Assembly (NCBI RefSeq): GCF_030161115.1
Contig: NZ_BSPQ01000005.1
Span: 62,001 to 126,000 of the forward strand
From: Psychromonas marina
Lineage (GTDB): Bacteria; Pseudomonadota; Gammaproteobacteria; Enterobacterales; Psychromonadaceae
Direction of reading: 5' to 3'
Length of the DNA: 64,000 nt
Shown: positions 48,013 to 57,515 of the stretch, one piece after another
Position numbering within the stretch: the stretch's first letter is position 1
Layout: each line of letters opens with the position of its first letter
Made by a program: the position numbers and the translations under genes
The notes under the pieces: model-generated
Database searches by the model: none
The model's input: only the letters and a program-made list of their open reading frames with translations
Told to the model about the DNA's origin: nothing

Positions 48013-49380
48013 TTAAATGACTCGAGAAAACTGTTGTTGGCGCGCTTTGTTACGCAAATAAACATCGAAACACATACAGATATTACGAATTAATAAACGC
48101 CCTTTAGGTTCAACAAGGATCTCATCTTCATTAATCGTGACGAGCTGGTCATCAATAAAACACTGTAGTAACTTAATATCTTCCACAAAATATTCGCTAA
48201 AGTTAAGTTCGAAACGTGCTTCAACTTCTTTAATATCGAGTTTGAAGTTACAAATTAGCTTTTTAATCACTTCACGACGAATGAGGTCGTCTTGATTTAG
48301 ACCCACACCACGCCATTGTGCGTGACCTTGTTCTTCAATTTGAGTGTAATAGGTTGCTAGTTTTTTTTGATTTTGAGAGTAACTGTGACCAATTTGACTG
48401 ATCGCTGAAACGCCCATGCCAAGTAAATCTGCATCTTCCTGCGTGGTATAGCCTTGGAAATTACGATGTAAAATCCCCTGCTGTTGTGCGATGGCTAGTT
48501 CATCATCAGGCTTCGCAAAATGGTCCATACCAATAAACTGATAGCCAGATTGAGTTAAAAACTCAATCGTGTATTGCAACATCTCTAACTTTTCAGCTGG
48601 CGCAGGCATATCGTCTTCATTAATTTTACGTTGCGCTGCAAAAATAGAGGGCATATGTGCATAGTTAAAAATAGAGAGACGTGCCGGATCAAGCTCAAGT
48701 ACTTTATTTAAGGTATGGGCAAAGCTGTCTTTAGTTTGTAATGGTAAACCGTAGATCATATCCAGGTTAGTTGATTGAAAGCCTTGCTCTCGTGCACGCG
48801 TTAATAATTGTTCTATAAAGCCTTCATCTTGTTCACGATTAACCGCTTTTTGCACCGCTTTATTAAAGTCTTGAACGCCAAGGCTTAAGCGATTGAAACC
48901 TTCTTTGGCAAGGTGGTCAATGGTACTTAGTTCAATTTCACGTGGGTCTACTTCAATACTAAATTCTGCACCCGTTTTAAACGTAAAGTGGTTGCGTAAA
49001 ATATTCATTAAACGAGAGATTTGATTTGGCAGTAAAAATGTTGGCGTACCACCGCCCCAATGTAACTGGGTTACTTGACGATTTTTAAAATAAGGTGCTT
49101 GAATCTGAATCTCTTTTTCAAGGTAATCAAGATACTTATCTGCCTTTTCTTGATGGCGAGTAATGGTTTTATTACAGCCACAAAAATAACAAAGCTTATG
49201 ACAAAAAGGGATATGAATATATAACGATAGTGGTCGCTCAGGGTAGACTTCTGTTGCTTTGATCAATGCTGAATAATCAAAACTTTCATCGAACTCTAAG
49301 GCTGTTGGATATGAGGTATAACGAGGGCCACTGTAATTATATTTTTCTATCAGCGCTTGATCCCAAACGAGCTTTTGCAT
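48013..49380 (-). CDS. hemN: Oxygen-independent coproporphyrinogen III oxidase
   Basis: Radical-SAM enzyme of 455 residues for anaerobic heme synthesis. The iron-sulfur motif is HIPFCHKLCYFCGCN (CxxxCxxC, with a fourth Cys characteristic of true HemN). LHWGGGTPTFL and SLGVQDFN follow, and the C-terminal HemN domain is complete. The fourth cysteine and the length distinguish it from HemW. A 12-base gap separates it from DUF2489. Confidence 0.95.
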   Translation of the reverse strand: MQKLVWDQALIEKYNYSGPRYTSYPTALEFDESFDYSALIKATEVYPERPLSLYIHIPFCHKLCYFCGCNKTITRHQEKADKYLDYLEKEIQIQAPYFKNRQVTQLHWGGGTPTFLLPNQISRLMNILRNHFTFKTGAEFSIEVDPREIELSTIDHLAKEGFNRLSLGVQDFNKAVQKAVNREQDEGFIEQLLTRAREQGFQSTNLDMIYGLPLQTKDSFAHTLNKVLELDPARLSIFNYAHMPSIFAAQRKINEDDMPAPAEKLEMLQYTIEFLTQSGYQFIGMDHFAKPDDELAIAQQQGILHRNFQGYTTQEDADLLGMGVSAISQIGHSYSQNQKKLATYYTQIEEQGHAQWRGVGLNQDDLIRREVIKKLICNFKLDIKEVEARFELNFSEYFVEDIKLLQCFIDDQLVTINEDEILVEPKGRLLIRNICMCFDVYLRNKARQQQFSRVI

Positions 49381-49392
49381 CTAATCTCTCTC

Positions 49393-49872
49393 TTATAACG
49401 AAAAATGTTCTAAAGATTGCGCTTCTTTAATAATCGCATCTTCAAATTCATTTTCAAAAATCTGTCTTTGTTTATCTTGTTGTTTTAAAGACTTTTTGTC
49501 CATGTTTTTACGCTCAACATGCGTTGCAAAACCTTTTACTTTTTCAAATAAAGTGGAGATAGCGGGGTAGTCTTTATCAATATCTATTTTTGGGTCAATA
49601 AGTAGGGTTTCTAGTAATACGCTGAGGCGAATGGCTGCCTCTGAAACGTTGCACTGTTTTTGTGCTGTTGCACGGGCAATAAAGCGAATGCTTTCACATA
49701 TATTATCGTTACGTTGTTGTTTCTTTAGGGACGCTTGTTGTACTTGCTCAGCAGCTGCTTGTGCTAATTGCGTTTTTTGAATATTAATACGCTTTATTAA
49801 CATGCCCGCATAGAAAGCGAGCACGATAATAATGATGCTGGCAAATACCGCCAAAACTAATTGAAAATCCAT
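49393..49872 (-). CDS. DUF2489 membrane-anchored protein
   Basis: Protein of 159 residues with an N-terminal membrane segment (about 4-25), an Ala/Gln-rich coiled-coil stretch (35-55), and a helical cytoplasmic domain. It shows CESIRFIARATAQKQCNVSEAAIRLSVLL, split by conserved Cys, and a C-terminal run of Lys/Gln/Glu. I assign DUF2489 from the neighbours (hemN, yihI) and the pattern. Function is unknown. Confidence 0.7.
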   Translation of the reverse strand: MDFQLVLAVFASIIIIVLAFYAGMLIKRINIQKTQLAQAAAEQVQQASLKKQQRNDNICESIRFIARATAQKQCNVSEAAIRLSVLLETLLIDPKIDIDKDYPAISTLFEKVKGFATHVERKNMDKKSLKQQDKQRQIFENEFEDAIIKEAQSLEHFSL

Positions 49873-49885
49873 TTTTCTCTCTTTT

Positions 49886-50440
49886 TTATTTGAATTCGTC
49901 TAATGCTGAACTTGCAGATTCAAATTGTTGAATAAGATCTTCTTCGCCGTCATCATCTAACCAACCAAGTTGTTCCATCAGTTGTTGGTGACGTGCCATC
50001 TGTTTATCAACCCATGAGCTATCGACTGCAGAAACTTCTTCATTATTGTCTAGTTGTTCAAGCAGATCATTTAAGCGTTGATCGTTCTCAATCAATGTTA
50101 ACTCTTTTTCCGGAGACATTTTTGGAATAACAACATCTTTAACTTGCTTCGCTTTAGGCTGAAGTAACTTTTTCGGTTGCTCAACTTTTACTTCATCTTT
50201 ACCCGTTAGAGAGATCGATTTTTTGCTGCCAACACGTTTATCGTTGACTGCTTTTTTAGCATTTCTTTGTTGTGTTTGCTTTGATTCATTGACATTGCGC
50301 GCGCCTGCTTTATTACCCTTTAGCTTTGCTTTACGCTTACGGTCGCGAGCTTCTTGCGCTGTTGCTGAAGTTTCTTTGCGTACGCCTGTGAAACCTGGTT
50401 CAGAATTTCCTGCGTTACGACTTTTTTTAGTACGAGACAT
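49886..50440 (-). CDS. yihI: YihI, activator of the GTPase Der
   Basis: Highly charged protein of 184 residues. A very basic N-terminal half (Lys/Arg-rich, KSRNAGNSEPGFTGVRKE) precedes an acidic C-terminal half (LTLIENDQRLNDLLEQLDN and WLDDDGEEDLIQQFE). YihI in E. coli stimulates the GTPase activity of the ribosome-assembly protein Der. First gene of its run; the gene lies after a terminator that closes the cytochrome gene. Confidence 0.9.
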   Translation of the reverse strand: MSRTKKSRNAGNSEPGFTGVRKETSATAQEARDRKRKAKLKGNKAGARNVNESKQTQQRNAKKAVNDKRVGSKKSISLTGKDEVKVEQPKKLLQPKAKQVKDVVIPKMSPEKELTLIENDQRLNDLLEQLDNNEEVSAVDSSWVDKQMARHQQLMEQLGWLDDDGEEDLIQQFESASSALDEFK

Positions 50441-50520
50441 TTTTATACCTTAAAATTATTTGTGATCGCTAATAACGATCAATACCCGCGAAGAATAGCA
50501 GATTTATAATTTTCGCGCAT

Positions 50521-50555
50521 AAAAAAAGGCGTCTCACTTTGAAAGTAAAACGCCT
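50521..50555 (-). terminator. Intrinsic terminator after cytochrome c4
   Basis: On the reverse strand AGGCGT (50550-50555) pairs with ACGCCT (50527-50532), with an inner ACTTT/AAAGT pairing, and a run of seven U follows (A-run at 50521-50527). It separates the cytochrome gene from yihI. Confidence 0.85.
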
Positions 50556-50572
50556 CGCTATTATTTTAAAAT

Positions 50573-51175
50573 TTAGTGTAATGCAGAAATGTACTTAGAC
50601 AACAATTCGATGTCTGCATCGGTTAATTTTGCAGAAATATCACCCATCATACCATTAGGATCATTTTCACGTGCTTGGCTACGGAATTTTTCAAGTTGAG
50701 CCTTGAGATAAGCTGGATGTTGATTTGAAATTTTAGGGAATTTTGCCAGTTCTAAACCATTACCACGAGGACCATGACAAGCGGTACAAGCTGGAATTCC
50801 ACGCTCTTTATCGCCGCCCATATAAAGGTCTCTTCCGGCAACTGCAATTTCAGGCGATACGGTTTCTGGTGTCGCAGGCTGTGCTGAGAAATAAGCGGCT
50901 AAATCTTTCATATCTTGATCTGAAAGTCCTGCAACCATGCCCATCATAATAGGGTCACTACGCTCACCATTTTTGAACTGAATTAATTGTTTTTCAAGGT
51001 AACTTTCATGTTGCCCTGCGATCTTTGGGTAGAGGTCTGATGGGCTGTTTCCATCTTCACCATGACAAGCAACACACGTTGCTGACTTTGCTTTACCCGC
51101 TTCAATATTTCCCTGTGCAATCGCCATGTTAGATAAACCAAACACAGCAATTAATGTCACTAATAATTTATTCAT
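50573..51175 (-). CDS. Cytochrome c4, di-heme
   Basis: Periplasmic di-heme cytochrome of 200 residues that can pass electrons to terminal oxidases. The signal peptide ends at about residue 20 (SNMAIA). The two heme sites are CVACH (34-38) and CTACH (130-134), each followed by a domain with an axial Met. The internal repeat of the two halves (GEDGNSPSDLYPKIAGQH and GPRGNGLELAKFPKISNQH) is plain. It is divergent from engB, as in Vibrio and Pseudomonas genomes. Confidence 0.94.
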   Translation of the reverse strand: MNKLLVTLIAVFGLSNMAIAQGNIEAGKAKSATCVACHGEDGNSPSDLYPKIAGQHESYLEKQLIQFKNGERSDPIMMGMVAGLSDQDMKDLAAYFSAQPATPETVSPEIAVAGRDLYMGGDKERGIPACTACHGPRGNGLELAKFPKISNQHPAYLKAQLEKFRSQARENDPNGMMGDISAKLTDADIELLSKYISALH

Positions 51176-51206
51176 AACTATCCATTTATTAAAGTATGTC
51201 CAAGCG

Positions 51207-51215
51207 TGCTATGAT
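51207..51215 (+). promoter_or_regulatory. Candidate extended -10 element for engB
   Basis: TGCTATGAT reads as an extended -10 (TGnTATGAT) about 80 bases before engB, in the spacer from the divergent cytochrome gene. The flanking GCGTGC/GCACGT form a small inverted repeat, so it might instead be a hairpin. No clear -35. Confidence 0.25.
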
Positions 51216-51295
51216 GCACGTATAAAGAATAACCGTAGTTTACACAAGTTTAATAAAAGTAACAATTTTGCTACAAAGCTAAAGCGAGGCATATC

Positions 51296-51958
51296 TTGGA
51301 ATTTCCAAAAATACATTTTCAAAAAGCGCACTTTTTAATTAGTGCACCAGATATTCGTCATTTAGATAAACATCTCCCCCCCGAATCAGGTATCGAAGTT
51401 GCTTTCGCTGGGCGTTCAAATGCAGGTAAATCAAGTGCATTAAATCGTTTAACGCGTCAAAAAAGTCTAGCACGAACCAGTAAAACGCCAGGTCGTACTC
51501 AACTTATCAATGTATTTGAGGTTGAAGAGGGCAAACGATTAATCGATCTACCGGGTTATGGTTTTGCTAAAGTACCTTTAGAGATGAAACTAAAATGGCA
51601 AAAATCATTAGGTGAATACCTACAAAACCGTGAATCTTTAAAAGGTTTAGTGGTATTGATGGATATCCGTCATCCTTTTAAAGATCTTGATCAACAACTA
51701 ATTGATTGGGCGATTGATGCTGATATTCCGGTATTAGCATTATTAACCAAAGCAGATAAATTAAAATCTGGTGCGCGTAAAGCAGCATTACTTAAAATGC
51801 GTGCTGAAGCTAAACATTTTGATGGTGAAGTACAGGTTGAACTGTTTTCATCTTTAAAAGGAATTGGTGTTGATGTACTGGAACGAAAAATAGCAGATTG
51901 GTACGCACTCGAAGATCAAAATAGTGTGCAAGAGGAACCGGCAGAAGTCGAGTTATAA
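51296..51958 (+). CDS. engB: Ribosome-assembly GTPase EngB (YihA/YsxC)
   Basis: Small essential GTPase of 220 residues acting in large-subunit assembly. G1 is [17 protein letters not shown]3 is [11 protein letters not shown]4 is LLTKADKL. The early SAPDIRHL segment is typical of YihA. It uses a TTG start, and no ATG is available nearby in frame that would keep the G1 loop; GAGG lies eight bases upstream. It ends at an intrinsic terminator. Confidence 0.94.
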   Translation: MEFPKIHFQKAHFLISAPDIRHLDKHLPPESGIEVAFAGRSNAGKSSALNRLTRQKSLARTSKTPGRTQLINVFEVEEGKRLIDLPGYGFAKVPLEMKLKWQKSLGEYLQNRESLKGLVVLMDIRHPFKDLDQQLIDWAIDADIPVLALLTKADKLKSGARKAALLKMRAEAKHFDGEVQVELFSSLKGIGVDVLERKIADWYALEDQNSVQEEPAEVEL

Positions 51959-51980
51959 CGACTGCTGTAAAGTTAAAATA

Positions 51981-52018
51981 AAAAGCTACGATAGACTGAA
52001 GTTTATCGTGGCTTTTTT
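51981..52018 (+). terminator. Intrinsic terminator after engB
   Basis: Arms AAAAGCTACGATA (51981-51993) and TATCGTGGCTTTT (52004-52016) pair with one wobble, followed by T residues. Confidence 0.88.
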
Positions 52019-52072
52019 GATTCTACTAAAATAAAAGAGCATGTGTTAACTGTAATATAATTAGTCAGAAAT

Positions 52073-52097
52073 AAAAAAGCACCTTATCAATAGGTGC
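52073..52097 (-). terminator. Intrinsic terminator after the Gly-tailed lipoprotein
   Basis: Reverse strand: GCACCT (52092-52097) and AGGTGC (52079-52084) pair around a short loop, followed by a run of six U (A-run at 52073-52078). Confidence 0.85.
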
Positions 52098-52125
52098 CTT
52101 CTAATATTAAAATGTTATAAGTAAC

Positions 52126-52953
52126 CTAGCCGCCAGTACCGCCACCAGTATTACCACCCGTACCGCCAGTTGGTGCATCTTCTGGTTCAACAGGAACTGC
52201 AATAATTTCATCTGGTACTTCAACAATTGCGTTAGGATCTTCAACTACTGCTTTAGATGCTTCTTTAACATCTAGGTATATATCTGTTCCATTACCATTA
52301 TCAGGGTATTCAGGGTAATCAGCGAATACAGCAGCAGACACTTTTTCTGAACCTGTTGTTAGCTGTTCAGCTGTAGCATCTGGGTTTGCTACGATTGTAT
52401 CGCTTACTACTGCTGTTGTTGCTAATAGTTTAGACTTTTCTGAAGCAGGTAGCGCATTTGCAGCTGTGTCTGTATCAAGGAATATCTCAGCAACACTTGC
52501 GCCTTTATTGATTAAATCGCCTAAGCCTAAATCAGTTAAAAGCTGAGTTGCAGCTTCTTCTGAATATTCTTCACCATTCAATGTTTTAGCAAGTAATGTT
52601 GATAAAGGTGAAGCGGTCACAATTTTACCTGCCACTGCCATACCAACTGGTATTACGTATGATACGCCAGCCATGCTTTTACCGTTTGACATATCAACAG
52701 CGTTAGATAAACCAACAGAAGTGAATTCACATGTTTCAGGAAGAATAGCAGGAACGCTATCAGTCACTTTAACAATACCATCGGCACCACTAAGCGTACT
52801 TACTGTACCTTGTGAACCGTCTGTACAATCGTAGCTCACTTGCATACCCGCTACAATTGGGTCAAACGATTTTATATCTGAGCTTGGGTCATCACTACCA
52901 CAGGCACTTAATAATGCAGTTGCGATAACCGCCGATAACATCTTGTATTTCAT
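52126..52953 (-). CDS. Predicted lipoprotein with Gly/Thr tail
   Basis: Lipoprotein of 275 residues that I cannot assign to a family. Signal peptide with lipobox LSAC (Cys 18) followed by GSDDPSSD, a Ser/Asp spacer. The mature part is acidic and moderately hydrophobic, without catalytic motifs. Two Cys at about 43 and 77 may pair. Residues 236-262 are Pro/Val/Glu-rich, and the protein ends in a low-complexity GGTGGNTGGGTGG tail. Its own terminator follows. Envelope surface role is only an inference. Confidence 0.65.
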   Translation of the reverse strand: MKYKMLSAVIATALLSACGSDDPSSDIKSFDPIVAGMQVSYDCTDGSQGTVSTLSGADGIVKVTDSVPAILPETCEFTSVGLSNAVDMSNGKSMAGVSYVIPVGMAVAGKIVTASPLSTLLAKTLNGEEYSEEAATQLLTDLGLGDLINKGASVAEIFLDTDTAANALPASEKSKLLATTAVVSDTIVANPDATAEQLTTGSEKVSAAVFADYPEYPDNGNGTDIYLDVKEASKAVVEDPNAIVEVPDEIIAVPVEPEDAPTGGTGGNTGGGTGG

Positions 52954-53204
52954 AATAATCCCTTAATTTTAGTTTTTTATAAGCAGAGCTGAACTAGTTT
53001 ACAACCTCAGTCACTGAGAAAATGTAGACTTATAATGTGTATTTGTACATTATCATATATTTGATTTTAATCTGATAAATAATAAAATCTAGCATTTGTT
53101 GCAAAAAAACCTAAAAACAATCAAATTTATGGATTTGTCTCCCAGTTGGCGCCGTTAGATAAAAATAAAAATATTTTTTAATCGCTAAATAAACCCTTTA
53201 ATCA

Positions 53205-55187
53205 TTAAGAATCAAAGCTTTCTTTGTAAGGGATGGTTAATTTAAAGTGTGTGCCCATCGCTTCTGAAATATACTGAATGTCACCTTTAAATAGTTGGTT
53301 AACAATATTGTAAACGATATGCGTGCCTAGCCCACTTCCTCCCGAGCCTCGTTTAGATGTCACAAAAGGGTCAAAAATGCGCATGGCGATATCATCGGGG
53401 ATACCTTTACCGGTATCTCGGTAATCTATCTGCAAGGTCTTATCTCGCAATTGAATGTTTATATAAATTTCACGTTTACCCTCCCAATCTTCAAAGCCGT
53501 GAATAAGAGAGTTGAGGATTAGGTTAGAATATATTTGAGCAAAGCTACCCGGAAAACTATAGATAGAGAGTGCTTCAGGGCAGTCGATAAATACATTACA
53601 GCGTGTCTGTTTTAACTTATGTTTTAAAGAGGTGACCACTTGATTAACGTTCTCTTCTAATTTGAACGAATAACAAGCTTCACTAGATTGATCAACAGCC
53701 ACCTGTTTGAAACTGCTAATTAAATCGGCCGCACGTTTTAAATTGGTATTTAATAGGCGGTTGGACTCACCCACACGACCAATCAAGTTTTCAACATAAC
53801 TTCTAGACAGTGAGTTATTAGATAGTTTTTCACTTAAATGGTTAATTTCATCCTGTAAAAAAGAAGCTGCGGTAACACTAATCCCAATAGGGGTATTAAT
53901 TTCATGTGCGACACCCGCCACTAAACCGCCGAGCGAGGCCATCTTTTCTGACTCAACCAGTGTTTGCTGGGTACGTTTTAGCTGTTCTAATGTTTGTGTT
54001 ATTTGTTGATTACTGTCTGTTAATGCTGCGGTACGTTTAGTTACCTTCTCTTCTAACTGATCATTAAGTTGTGTGACTTCTAATTCAACCTGCTTTTGTT
54101 CGGTAATATCATGACCAAAACCGATCAGATATTTTATTTTCATTCCTTCGTAGAAGGCAGAGAAGGTCCAAAGCAGTGTATTCACTCCTCCCATCTGATC
54201 ATGCATTTCAATCTCAAGGCTTTGTATTGACTCATTTTGCACTAGTTTTTCGAGTAACTCTTCGCGGCGATCTGGCAAAACAAAAATATCTAACCAATTC
54301 TCTCTATTTAGTTCCTCTTGGCTATAACCGGTTAAAATAACAGCGGCAGGGTTGATCGTAGCGATTCTAAAATCTCTGTCTAAGCAACAGATAACCGTAC
54401 TTGATGAGTTAATGATCGTCGCGGAAAAGTCACGCTCTTGCTGTAACTCCTCAATTGCGGTTTCTTTATCGGTTAATTCTGCAACAATACGTTTTTGCAT
54501 TTTATTAAGCAGATAAACCAGTTCATCTAATTCATCACTTGCGCTTGAAATTTGGCGGCTACGCCCCTCTAAAGTAAGGTCTTCATAGTGGCTACTGAGT
54601 TTAATATTACGTGTATAAAGGGCAATTCTGTTGATATGGCGAATCACCATATAATAGATAATAAATAGAATACAGATTGAAACAACCATGGTTTTAATGG
54701 TTTGACTGACTAGTATCAGCAGTGATTTTTCTATTAAACGGTCATACACCTCATCGAGTGAGGCGGCTACAAATAAGGTACCGACGACTTCTCCTTGGTA
54801 AGTTAAATCGAATTTTTTACTGATATCAAATTTTTCTTTCAGGGTTCCTTGCTCAATTAATGGAGATTCTGAACTGCCCAGTACTTCGTGTATGAGTACA
54901 TATTGCATATTAGAGAGGTTCATAATGCCCTCTACTTGAATATGAATTTGTTCTTCATCAAGATTCCACAGACTGGCTGCCATCGGGTGTAAAAAGCTAG
55001 ACTCAATTTGATCAATACTTTGTTCTATCTTGCCAACATCCTGTTGGAAATCCCATAATAACTGGATTAATGTAATAACAATGGCTAAGGCTGTACTGCA
55101 GATAAGGATATAAGAAAGCAAGCGTATCGATAGACTGTTTTTTATTTTTAAGGGTCTAAAAAGAGAGAAATTACTTTTTACTTTCAT
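53205..55187 (-). CDS. Orphan membrane sensor histidine kinase with PAS domain
   Basis: Sensor kinase of 660 residues: membrane segment about 21-45, periplasmic region about 46-155, second segment about 158-182, HAMP-like linker, a coiled coil, a PAS domain (about 255-365, with STVICCLDRDFRIATINPAA and GFGHDITEQKQVE), a second coiled coil, then HisKA with MASLGGLVAGVAHEINTPIG (catalytic His) and HATPase with RDTGKGIPDDI and GLGTHIVYNIV. No response regulator lies beside it, so the partner is elsewhere. The ligand of the periplasmic part is unknown. Confidence 0.9.
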   Translation of the reverse strand: MKVKSNFSLFRPLKIKNSLSIRLLSYILICSTALAIVITLIQLLWDFQQDVGKIEQSIDQIESSFLHPMAASLWNLDEEQIHIQVEGIMNLSNMQYVLIHEVLGSSESPLIEQGTLKEKFDISKKFDLTYQGEVVGTLFVAASLDEVYDRLIEKSLLILVSQTIKTMVVSICILFIIYYMVIRHINRIALYTRNIKLSSHYEDLTLEGRSRQISSASDELDELVYLLNKMQKRIVAELTDKETAIEELQQERDFSATIINSSSTVICCLDRDFRIATINPAAVILTGYSQEELNRENWLDIFVLPDRREELLEKLVQNESIQSLEIEMHDQMGGVNTLLWTFSAFYEGMKIKYLIGFGHDITEQKQVELEVTQLNDQLEEKVTKRTAALTDSNQQITQTLEQLKRTQQTLVESEKMASLGGLVAGVAHEINTPIGISVTAASFLQDEINHLSEKLSNNSLSRSYVENLIGRVGESNRLLNTNLKRAADLISSFKQVAVDQSSEACYSFKLEENVNQVVTSLKHKLKQTRCNVFIDCPEALSIYSFPGSFAQIYSNLILNSLIHGFEDWEGKREIYINIQLRDKTLQIDYRDTGKGIPDDIAMRIFDPFVTSKRGSGGSGLGTHIVYNIVNQLFKGDIQYISEAMGTHFKLTIPYKESFDS

Positions 55188-55377
55188 AGTACTGAGCCTG
55201 AGATGTTTTTTAGAATGAAGTGCTTTATTCTTGCATAACTTGTAGCCTATCCCTACGTTATAATTAGAAAAATGTTAGCAAAAGCAAAATATTGATGAGA
55301 TATTTTTACACATCATTCATTGATAGCGTAAGCTAGGTTTTTTTATTCTCATTTTTCCATTTTAGAAGAGATATATT

Positions 55378-57429
55378 ATGAATGAACTTGAAAATTCTGC
55401 ATTAAATCAGACAGATGGCTTACCCCTTTTTAGTGACATTAATATTGATCACATTATTCCGCTTATCACTGCAACAATTAAACAAAATAAAGCCCTAGTT
55501 GAGAAATTATTAGCGGACCTAACCGTTTTTGGTTGGGACAACTTTGTTAATGTGTTAGATGAAGCGGATGACCACTTGGGTAAACTATGGTCACCTGTTT
55601 CTCATATGAATGCTGTTGTTAGTAATGATGAATTACGTGAAGCGCATGATGCTTGTTTGCCACTATTTGCAGAATACGGTACCTTTATTGGTCAACACCA
55701 AGGTTTATATCAAGCTTATTTAAGCATCTCTGAAGGAGAGGAGTTTACGACGTTAAAAGGGGAGCAGCAAAAAGTAATTACTGATGCCCTACGTGATTTT
55801 AAATTAGCAGGTATTGCATTAAGTTATGATAAAAAGCAGCGCTATGGTGAAATAAAACAGCAATTAGCCGCTTTGCAATCCCAGTTTAGTAATCATGTGA
55901 TGGACGCAACACTCGCTTGGAGCAAGCTAGTTACTGATGTTGATGAGCTTGCTGGTCTACCAGAGAGTGCTATCGCAGCTGCTAAGCAGGCTGCTGCTGA
56001 AAAAGACCAGCAGGGCTACTTATTAACATTAGAGTTCCCAAGTTACTTACCAGTTATTACTTATGCGAAAAATCGTCAACTTCGTGAAGAGGTTTATACT
56101 GCGTTTTCAACACGTGCTTCTGACCAAGGGCCTAATGCGGGTGAGTTTGATAACTCTGACATTATTGAACAATTATTAGCATTACGTCATGAAATCGCAC
56201 AACTATTAGATTTTAATAATTACGCTGAATACAGTATCGCGACAAAAATGGCTGAAACGCCAGATCAAGTGATTAACTTTTTAACTGATTTAGCGGATAA
56301 GTCTTATCAGCAGGCGAGTGGTGAGCGTAATGAAGTATTAGCCTTTGCTAATCAGATGGATAACCTTGAAACATTACAAGCGTGGGATTTAAGTTATTAT
56401 TCAGAGCTCCTTAAACAACAACGTTACACCATTTCTGACGAAGAGTTACGCCCTTATTTTCCTGAAAACAGAGTGGTTGATGGCTTGTTTTCAGTAGTTA
56501 ACCGACTGTTTGGATTAGAAATTAAAGAGCAGCTTGAGTTTGATAGATGGCATAAAGATGTGCGTTTTTTCCATATCTATGATCAACATGAAACCCATTT
56601 AGGTAGCTTCTACTTGGATCTCTATGCGCGTGAATTTAAGCGTGGTGGTGCATGGATGAACGACTGTCGTGTACGTCGTCGCAAAATGGACGGTTCACTA
56701 CAACTGCCTGTGGCTTATTTAACCTGCAACTTTACTAAGCCGGTTGGTGACCAACCTGCACTGTTTACCCATAATGAAGTGGTGACGATGTTTCATGAGT
56801 TTGGCCATGGCATTCATCATATGTTAACCAAAATAGAGTCGTCGTCTGTTTCAGGTATTAATGGTGTGCCATGGGATGCGGTTGAGCTGCCAAGTCAGTT
56901 CTTAGAGAATTGGTGTTGGGAGCCTGAAGCGTTAGCGCTTATTTCTGGGCATGTTGAAACGGGCGAAACCTTGCCTGCTGAATTGCTAGAGAAAATGTTA
57001 GCAGCTAAAAACTACAACAGTGCATTAATGATGGTGCGTCAGTTAGAGTTCTCATTGTTTGATTTCGTATTGCATCATCAATATAACGCAGGAAAAACAG
57101 GTCAAGTCGAAGCTGTTTTAACAGAAATTCGTAACAAAGTAGCCGTGATCACTCCACCAAGTTTTAATCGTTTTCAGCATAGTTTTAGCCATATATTCGC
57201 AGGCGGCTATGCTGCGGGTTATTACAGCTATAAATGGGCTGAAGTATTATCTGCAGATGCGTTTTCACGTTTTGAGAAAGACGGTATTTTTAATGCTGAA
57301 ACAGGCAAAGACTTTTTAGAGGCGATTTTAGAAAAAGGGGGCAGTGAATCACCAATGAACCTGTTTAAAACCTTCATGGGCCGTGAGCCTAATACAGAAG
57401 CATTGTTGAGACATTCGGGTATAAAATAA
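55378..57429 (+). CDS. prlC: Oligopeptidase A
   Basis: Cytoplasmic M3-family zinc metallopeptidase of 683 residues (E. coli OpdA is 680) that degrades short peptides, including cleaved signal peptides. The zinc motif is HEFGHGIHH at about 471-479 with the third ligand Glu in ENWCWEPEAL. The C-terminal HSFSHIFAGGYAAGYYSYKWAEV, split over the Tyr-rich substrate loop, is typical of the family. It stands as a single gene with its own upstream spacer. Confidence 0.96.
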   Translation: MNELENSALNQTDGLPLFSDINIDHIIPLITATIKQNKALVEKLLADLTVFGWDNFVNVLDEADDHLGKLWSPVSHMNAVVSNDELREAHDACLPLFAEYGTFIGQHQGLYQAYLSISEGEEFTTLKGEQQKVITDALRDFKLAGIALSYDKKQRYGEIKQQLAALQSQFSNHVMDATLAWSKLVTDVDELAGLPESAIAAAKQAAAEKDQQGYLLTLEFPSYLPVITYAKNRQLREEVYTAFSTRASDQGPNAGEFDNSDIIEQLLALRHEIAQLLDFNNYAEYSIATKMAETPDQVINFLTDLADKSYQQASGERNEVLAFANQMDNLETLQAWDLSYYSELLKQQRYTISDEELRPYFPENRVVDGLFSVVNRLFGLEIKEQLEFDRWHKDVRFFHIYDQHETHLGSFYLDLYAREFKRGGAWMNDCRVRRRKMDGSLQLPVAYLTCNFTKPVGDQPALFTHNEVVTMFHEFGHGIHHMLTKIESSSVSGINGVPWDAVELPSQFLENWCWEPEALALISGHVETGETLPAELLEKMLAAKNYNSALMMVRQLEFSLFDFVLHHQYNAGKTGQVEAVLTEIRNKVAVITPPSFNRFQHSFSHIFAGGYAAGYYSYKWAEVLSADAFSRFEKDGIFNAETGKDFLEAILEKGGSESPMNLFKTFMGREPNTEALLRHSGIK

Positions 57430-57441
57430 AAAAGCGAAAGG

Positions 57442-57515
57442 GCTAGAAAGTATTAAGGCTGGAAGGAAAAGATGTTTCTTTCCAGCCTTTCAGCTTTTAA
57501 AACGTCTAGCTTTTT
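57442..57515 (+). terminator. Nested hairpin terminator after prlC
   Basis: An inner stem of 15 bp (57455-57469 with 57475-57489, one mismatch) sits within an outer pairing GCTAGA (57442-57447)/TCTAGC (57505-57510), followed by five T. It separates convergent prlC and cobO. Confidence 0.6.
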
